A stretch of DNA of 32,694 nucleotides from Nitrospirota bacterium (GTDB lineage: Bacteria; Nitrospirota; Thermodesulfovibrionia; Thermodesulfovibrionales; Magnetobacteriaceae): positions 1-32,694 of the forward strand of contig JADFXG010000035.1 of assembly GCA_015233895.1 (NCBI GenBank), read 5' to 3'. Below are positions 27,497 through 32,694 of this stretch, piece by piece. Position 1 is the first letter of the stretch, and the number at the start of each line of letters is the position of its first letter. Position numbers and translations under genes: made by a program. The notes beneath the pieces were generated by a model that was not told the origin of the DNA, made no database searches, and saw only the letters and a list, made by a program, of their open reading frames with translations.

Positions 27497-27533
27497 ATTT
27501 TAAACAATAGTATCTTACAGATCACTTACAGAT
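27497..27533 (-). promoter_or_regulatory. promoter with two 11-bp-spaced direct repeats ahead of the 52-aa ORF
   Basis: Minus strand ATCTGTAAG (27533-27525) and ATCTGTAAG (27522-27514), 11 bp apart. Exactly 11 nt then precede TAAAAT (27502-27497). The site lies 67 bp beyond the stop of the BTAD regulator gene, so it is positioned to be controlled by that protein. Confidence 0.65.
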
Positions 27534-27600
27534 TCGCCATAATTTTGAAAATTATGGTATTTAGCAGAGGATTGTCAGAGGTTTAAAGAAGTGCACACAG

Positions 27601-30600
27601 TCAATTATTTTCCATAATAGACTTATAAAGATTCTCTGTTTTCACAGATGGGCTGATAGCAAGTACAGTGTTAAATATGTGCTTACACTTATTGTATGTG
27701 GCAAGCGCCTCTCCTTTTAAACCGGCTTTCAAGTAACACGTTATTAGATGGCTGAAACATTCCTCCCGAAGATAATCCGTATCCAATGATGTCTTATAAC
27801 ATTCTATGGCTTTGCCACACTTATTGACACTTTCGTAGAATGATCCTGCTTTATTACAAATACGGATGAACTCGTCCTTCAAACGCTCTCTTTGGTATGC
27901 TGCCCATGACTGGTCATGTTCACCCGGAAGAAAGTCGCCTTTATAAATGTTTAAGGCTTTTTTGTATAAATTATCTATTTTCTGCTCAACGTCTGATAAC
28001 GCTACCGTACTCTCTAACTCATCTATAATATCCCGCAACGACCACACATCTATCCAGCAATAGTCAGAATTAATAGATACGTGGTTATCTGACATAATAA
28101 TAGCGTCGGAATCGAATCTTAAAAGTTTACGTAAGCGATGTAGTGTAGTATGAAAAGATTTCGTCGCCAGGTCACCGTCCACATCGGGCCACAAGGTGTC
28201 AGACAACTGCGTAATGCCTACGTCTTTTCCTCCATACGCTATTATTGCCTTCAGCATTTCAAGAGGTTTTCGTTGGGTTTTGCCCGAAAAGTTGACTAGT
28301 TTTTCATCTACTGTTATTGCAAATCTTCCGAGCGTATAAACTTTTAGCGGATATGGCCAGTTTTCATCTTTATAGCTACCGGGGGTAATATTATGAAGCC
28401 TGATCATTTCCTTAATAAAATCCGTTTCAATTCCTTTTTCAATAGCCGCTATGCATAAACGTTCCGTGGAACTTTGCAAGAAAAACGTAAATCTCATCCC
28501 AATTTCTCTGGAGAGCGTAACGTCGCTTTTAATTTTTTCAACAAATTGCTTCTCGTTATTTTCATAAAAAGATATGAGGGCCTCAAGCATTGTGCATATG
28601 TACGTGGGAAGCGTACTGCCGGTAATAACGCCAAAATTTAAGCTCTCTTTTATATGATGTCTTGCCTCCTCATACTGTCCAGACTCAGTGTATATATATG
28701 CAATACTATATTCAAATATCCCAAGGATCAAATAAGAACCTAAGTCCACCGTTAACTGTATGTTTATTTCAGCGTGATCAATAGCTGACTTGTATTGGCC
28801 ACGGCTAAGGGCTACAAGTGAAACAATCTGATGATAATATATATTGCCAAAACATTGCACGTTGACCATGGAAGATTCCATTTTCTTCAGATATTTTTCT
28901 GCAGCTTCATTGTCGCCAATAGCGAGGGAAATATAAGTGGCCGTACCGAAAAGCATTAAATCCAGCATATGTACATCATACTCTCTTGCAAGTTCTAATC
29001 CCTCTTCCACAACCTTCAGTCCCTGTCTATATGATGCAGAATAAAAAAAGTATAGCGATTGTGACCTGCAGAACATCAATCTTGCTAATAGGTTTCCTTT
29101 TGACTTTTCGATAACTGGAAACAAGGTTTCAATTATAACACCGGCTTTGTATATCTTGCCGGTATAGAGATAGTATAGAATTAGGTTATGGCCGAGAGAC
29201 ATAAGTTGTATAATATTTTGAGAATGGCGTAATATTTTTAACACTTCCTCTTCCCAGTAAGGCATGTCTTGATGCCAAGGCTGTCGAAACATAAGTGCTG
29301 AGAATATACTTGAAGATAATCGCTGTCTAAGTTCTAATGGGATATCCTGTATGGAGAAACTCAGCGATAAAGGAGTGTCTTTATGCCTATTGGTCAATTC
29401 TTCATACTCGTTAATCCAATAATCCAGAGGGTGAAAGTCTTTCCATTCATAAACAAAAGTATCTACTATACTGCAAAATGCAGATAACAACCCTTTGAGG
29501 TCATCCGTAGATTTAAATTTTTCGTACGAGATCTCTAATATTTTGCGTGTTTCTGCAGGGTTGGTTTGCAGCATATTCATTCCTTTCCAATAAAGCAGCC
29601 ACGGTTGCTTTTCGATGAAGTCATCAGGGATAGCAGCAAACCATCTGTTAAGTATAGCACCCCTACCATGGGCAATCATGGACGCTACATGTTTAAGCAC
29701 AATAGTCGTGAGCTTTTCCCAGTCCGACATGTCTATACATAGTTGGACAGCAGCCTCGAAATACCCGTCTTCTTCTAAAATATCTTCAGCCCTTCGCACT
29801 ATTTCATCTTCGTTTTGTCTAAAATACTCTTTGGCATGGGCACGTAAAAAAGCATGAAACAGATCGTGATACACAAACATGACTCCACTATGAGTATGTT
29901 TTTTAGTAATAAAATACTGGCGGTGTTTCTCTGATAAGATTTTACGGCTATGCACGTATCCAGTCAATCTCTCCGCCATAGGAATGCTGAATTCCTGAAG
30001 GTATGCCGTCTTAAACAAGAAATCCCGAACATTGCTTTCTGTTTTTTCTAATATCTCTCTGGCAAAATAATCAAAAACTACTTCGTTTACTTCTGTTTTT
30101 TCTAAAAAGGACATAAGAGATGCAATATTTCCTCTTTCTATCGCCAATATTAATCCTGCCACCCAACCTTCCATCTTTTTGTGCAATTGCCTGATTATTT
30201 CCTCCGGCACCTCGATTTTTGTAAAAGCCCTTACCAGATTTAAGGTATCGTCCATGGTAAACAAAAGGTCATTCCATTCAAAAAAGCCTAAATCACCATT
30301 TCTTCTTAAATCGGCATACTCTATTGGAGGCTCTAACCTGCTTATTACGATAGAGGCAAATCCCTCAGGCATTAAAGAAAATCCTATGCCCAGAACGTCA
30401 TGAATCGCTGAATCTGCAAGAGTATTTTGATAATTATCGAAAACAATTAAGAAAGGGGCGTGAGTTTCAGTTGAGCGGTAAATGTCCTCTTCTTTTACAG
30501 CCTCCGCTACCAATGTAAATAATTTTTTAAAATATCTGGCAGCGAATGCCGGCACGTTTTTAAAATATTCAGATGTAAATTCCGGCAACTCTGCATTCTT

Positions 30601-30870
30601 TTGGTGCAGCAGCGTTTTAACGGCCAGAGTCATATAGGAGAAAAAAGTTGAAACGTCTATATCAGTTCCGTCCATATGATACCAGAGAAAGGGATTGCTA
30701 CGGCTTTTAAGATAGCTTGCAGCTAACGTGGTTTTACCAGAGCCCGCCGGGGCTGACATCCAAACAATCCTCTTTTGCAAAGAACTGTCAATAGCTTTAA
30801 AACATAACTCCCGCTCTATAACATCTTGTAAAACCGGAGCTGTAATCTTTGTTAAACCAGCCTGTGCCAA
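27601..30870 (-). CDS. MalT-like ATPase transcriptional activator with OmpR/SARP-type winged helix and BTAD
   Basis: A 1089-aa cytoplasmic STAND-type regulator. N-terminal P-loop NTPase (APAGSGKTT, residues 40-48; Walker B-like FLIVFDNYQ, about 155), a winged-helix connector, a long TPR-like helical region (about 390-840), then at the C-terminus an OmpR/SARP-like winged helix (YTLGRFAITVDEKLV ... LSDTLWPDVDGDLATKSFHT, split here; about 845-940) and a bacterial transcriptional activator domain (about 945-1085). Such proteins use an inducer-triggered ATP switch and bind direct repeats. TTG at 30870 is preceded by AGGGGTGG. It has its own consensus promoter, and the repeat-bearing promoter of the next gene lies just downstream. 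Inducer unknown. Confidence 0.9.
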   Translation of the reverse strand: MAQAGLTKITAPVLQDVIERELCFKAIDSSLQKRIVWMSAPAGSGKTTLAASYLKSRSNPFLWYHMDGTDIDVSTFFSYMTLAVKTLLHQKNAELPEFTSEYFKNVPAFAARYFKKLFTLVAEAVKEEDIYRSTETHAPFLIVFDNYQNTLADSAIHDVLGIGFSLMPEGFASIVISRLEPPIEYADLRRNGDLGFFEWNDLLFTMDDTLNLVRAFTKIEVPEEIIRQLHKKMEGWVAGLILAIERGNIASLMSFLEKTEVNEVVFDYFAREILEKTESNVRDFLFKTAYLQEFSIPMAERLTGYVHSRKILSEKHRQYFITKKHTHSGVMFVYHDLFHAFLRAHAKEYFRQNEDEIVRRAEDILEEDGYFEAAVQLCIDMSDWEKLTTIVLKHVASMIAHGRGAILNRWFAAIPDDFIEKQPWLLYWKGMNMLQTNPAETRKILEISYEKFKSTDDLKGLLSAFCSIVDTFVYEWKDFHPLDYWINEYEELTNRHKDTPLSLSFSIQDIPLELRQRLSSSIFSALMFRQPWHQDMPYWEEEVLKILRHSQNIIQLMSLGHNLILYYLYTGKIYKAGVIIETLFPVIEKSKGNLLARLMFCRSQSLYFFYSASYRQGLKVVEEGLELAREYDVHMLDLMLFGTATYISLAIGDNEAAEKYLKKMESSMVNVQCFGNIYYHQIVSLVALSRGQYKSAIDHAEINIQLTVDLGSYLILGIFEYSIAYIYTESGQYEEARHHIKESLNFGVITGSTLPTYICTMLEALISFYENNEKQFVEKIKSDVTLSREIGMRFTFFLQSSTERLCIAAIEKGIETDFIKEMIRLHNITPGSYKDENWPYPLKVYTLGRFAITVDEKLVNFSGKTQRKPLEMLKAIIAYGGKDVGITQLSDTLWPDVDGDLATKSFHTTLHRLRKLLRFDSDAIIMSDNHVSINSDYCWIDVWSLRDIIDELESTVALSDVEQKIDNLYKKALNIYKGDFLPGEHDQSWAAYQRERLKDEFIRICNKAGSFYESVNKCGKAIECYKTSLDTDYLREECFSHLITCYLKAGLKGEALATYNKCKHIFNTVLAISPSVKTENLYKSIMENN

Positions 30871-30911
30871 CTATTTACCACCCCTTTTTGTGTTCGCCAA
30901 CACTAAGATAA

Positions 30912-30941
30912 AATATAGCACTCTCTTGTGAAAGTTGTCAA
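30912..30941 (-). promoter_or_regulatory. consensus sigma70-type promoter of the BTAD regulator
   Basis: Minus strand TTGACA (30941-30936), 18-bp spacer, TATATT (30917-30912), about 40 bp upstream of the TTG start. A strong core promoter suggests constitutive supply of this regulator. Confidence 0.7.
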
Positions 30942-31095
30942 AAAAAGATCGAATATAGTTTTTATGGGTTCAAAGTTTTTATTATGTTTTCCCGGTTTTT
31001 TTAAACATCTGAACAATAGCGATGTATTTTTAATCTTTCATTTGCTAAAATACTGTGCGTTTATTTAAAATATTGTCAAAAAGGGAGGAGATACA

Positions 31096-31773
31096 GTGTC
31101 AACCCTGATAATAAAAAATATAGGCAACGAGGGTCCGGGTACTATTGAGGATTACCTAAAAAACAACTCCAAAGCCTATACAATTGTTTATATGAAGCAG
31201 GAAAGACCTCCAAAAGGAGATGAGTTTGATTCCCTTGTAGTCCTTGGCGGCCCGATGAGCGTTAACGAGACGGATAAGTACCCGTTCCTCATTGAGGAGG
31301 AGGCACTGTTAAAGGATTTTATTGCCAGAGGAAAGCGGGTTTTAGGGATTTGTCTGGGCTCTCAGATGATAGCCAAAGTGCTTGGTGAAAGGGTCTATAA
31401 GGGCACTGCTCCGGAGATAGGCTGGTATGATATTAATGTCACAGAGGCTGCAAAGAATGACGTGGCTTTCTCAAGGCTGATAGTGCCTGGCACATCAGCC
31501 CTAAAAGTGTTCCACTGGCACGGTGAGACCTTCGATATTCCCGCAGGTGGTAAGAGGCTTGCCTCCTCTAAACTCTATCCTAATCAGGCATTTAAGTATA
31601 AAGACAATGTGTATGCTTTTCAGTTTCACATGGAGGTCAACAAACAGATGGTTATGGAGTGGATGAGCACAGAGAATGTGGATTTAGATGGGTTAAAAAG
31701 ACAAACTGATGAGATATATGATTCATACTTAAAGCGGGCTATGGATTTTTATGATGAATTTTTTGGAAAATAG
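31096..31773 (+). CDS. class I glutamine amidotransferase (GMP synthase-like)
   Basis: A 225-aa stand-alone GATase1 domain: oxyanion region VVLGGPMSV (about 48-56), nucleophile elbow VLGICLGSQMIAKVLG with Cys86, and catalytic His/Glu in AFQFHMEV (about 174-181). It releases ammonia from glutamine or acts as a gamma-glutamyl hydrolase; the acceptor substrate is unknown because no synthetase domain is attached or adjacent. GTG at 31096 follows a strong GGGAGGAG. It lies 29 bp upstream of glnB in the same direction, so it is plausibly in the nitrogen operon. Confidence 0.85.
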   Translation: MSTLIIKNIGNEGPGTIEDYLKNNSKAYTIVYMKQERPPKGDEFDSLVVLGGPMSVNETDKYPFLIEEEALLKDFIARGKRVLGICLGSQMIAKVLGERVYKGTAPEIGWYDINVTEAAKNDVAFSRLIVPGTSALKVFHWHGETFDIPAGGKRLASSKLYPNQAFKYKDNVYAFQFHMEVNKQMVMEWMSTENVDLDGLKRQTDEIYDSYLKRAMDFYDEFFGK

Positions 31774-31790
31774 CACAAATAACCTGATAA

Positions 31791-32141
<351 letters not shown>

Positions 32142-32180
32142 GATAAAAAAACTTATAACAAACCGGAGGTTTAGAATTAC

Positions 32181-32694
32181 ATGACACCAAAAGAGGTACT
32201 GGAGTTAACTAAGAAAAACAATGTGGTAATGGTAAATTTACTGTTTGTGGATTTTCCCGGCGTGTGGCAGAATCTGTCTGTGCCTATAGGGCAGCTGCAG
32301 GAGTCGTCCTTTGAGGAGGGGTTTGGCTTTGACGGCTCATCGATTAGGGGCTGGCAGGCGATTAATGCCTCTGATATGCTGCTTATGCCTGACGCTACAT
32401 CGGCATTTATTGACCCTTTCAGGACACACACCACGTTAAATCTGATTTGCAACATTCTGGATCCGATAACAAAAGAGTCCTATAGCAGAGACCCGCGCTA
32501 CATAGCGATGAAGGCGGTAAATTACCTGAAATCAACAGGGATAGCCGACACGGCATACTTTGGGCCTGAGGCTGAGTTTTTCATCTTTGACGATGTACGT
32601 TTTGACCAGAAAACCAATGAGGGCTACTACTATATAGACTCCATCGAGGGAATATGGAACTCCGGGCGTGACGAAAAACCAAACCTTGCCTACA
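32181..32694 (+). CDS. glnA: glutamine synthetase type I (5' part; runs off the window)
   Basis: ATG at 32181 with GGAGG about 11 nt upstream. The visible 171 codons cover the beta-grasp N-terminal domain and the start of the catalytic domain: [33 protein letters not shown] (the Asp region of the adjacent-subunit active site) and [17 protein letters not shown] with the metal-binding Glu residues. ATP-dependent ammonium assimilation. Likely cotranscribed with glnB 39 bp upstream. No sigma54 site is seen between them. Confidence 0.95.
   Translation, partial: MTPKEVLELTKKNNVVMVNLLFVDFPGVWQNLSVPIGQLQESSFEEGFGFDGSSIRGWQAINASDMLLMPDATSAFIDPFRTHTTLNLICNILDPITKESYSRDPRYIAMKAVNYLKSTGIADTAYFGPEAEFFIFDDVRFDQKTNEGYYYIDSIEGIWNSGRDEKPNLAY

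Overview
This 32.7-kb, moderately AT-rich window is bacterial chromosome dominated by signal transduction. GTG and TTG starts are frequent. The gene content fits a Nitrospirota (Thermodesulfovibrionia, 'Candidatus Magnetobacterium'-like) bacterium: a sulfide:quinone oxidoreductase paired with a DUF1641 protein, a two-CW cysteine protein, large multi-sensor kinases, a MalT-like BTAD regulator and a caspase/FGE-type gene remnant. That placement is inferred from gene content only. I see no rRNA, tRNA, CRISPR array or intact transposase.

Layout. 1-2.8 kb: hairpin-rich repeats, a short FAD oxidoreductase, a MITE-like repeat, a two-CW protein, an alpha-acetolactate decarboxylase carrying a lipoprotein signal, and a Uma2 nuclease that may be read from a leaderless mRNA. 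2.9-6.7 kb: pgi (+), then a convergent SQR-DUF1641 operon (-) with a near-consensus promoter and an intrinsic terminator. 6.8-12.9 kb: a three-gene overlapping operon (membrane hybrid kinase with Hpt, second hybrid kinase, HD-GYP response regulator), that is, a phosphorelay likely ending in c-di-GMP breakdown. 13.2-18.9 kb: galT, multi-sensor kinase, single-receiver regulator and rlmD in one tightly packed run. 19.0-21.6 kb: an RNase Z-like MBL hydrolase, then a decayed caspase/formylglycine-generating-enzyme gene whose 3' end is full of AAC codons like a diversity-generating retroelement (DGR) variable repeat. 21.8-24.4 kb: PAS-GAF kinase and trpC. 24.4-30.9 kb: a regulatory island on the minus strand containing a MASE3-type kinase, a Crp/Fnr regulator, small ORFs and a 1089-aa BTAD regulator. 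31.1-32.7 kb: glutamine amidotransferase, glnB and the 5' part of glnA.

How the parts may work together. Three promoters (upstream of the phosphorelay operon, of a 52-aa ORF, and of the MASE3 kinase) share one architecture: direct repeats of a CTGTAAG-like heptamer every 11 bp, then exactly 11 nt, then a TAnnnT -10 hexamer. This is the geometry expected for SARP/OmpR-fold activators. The only regulator of that fold in the window is the BTAD protein encoded next to one of these promoters. Separately, two near-identical palindromes (TTTTGTA-N8-TACAAAA type) flank the Crp/Fnr gene, each 18-19 bp upstream of a -10 hexamer, which is the class II activator position. One faces a small-ORF-crp operon and the other the MASE3 kinase. 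Both links are inferences from sequence geometry and can be tested.
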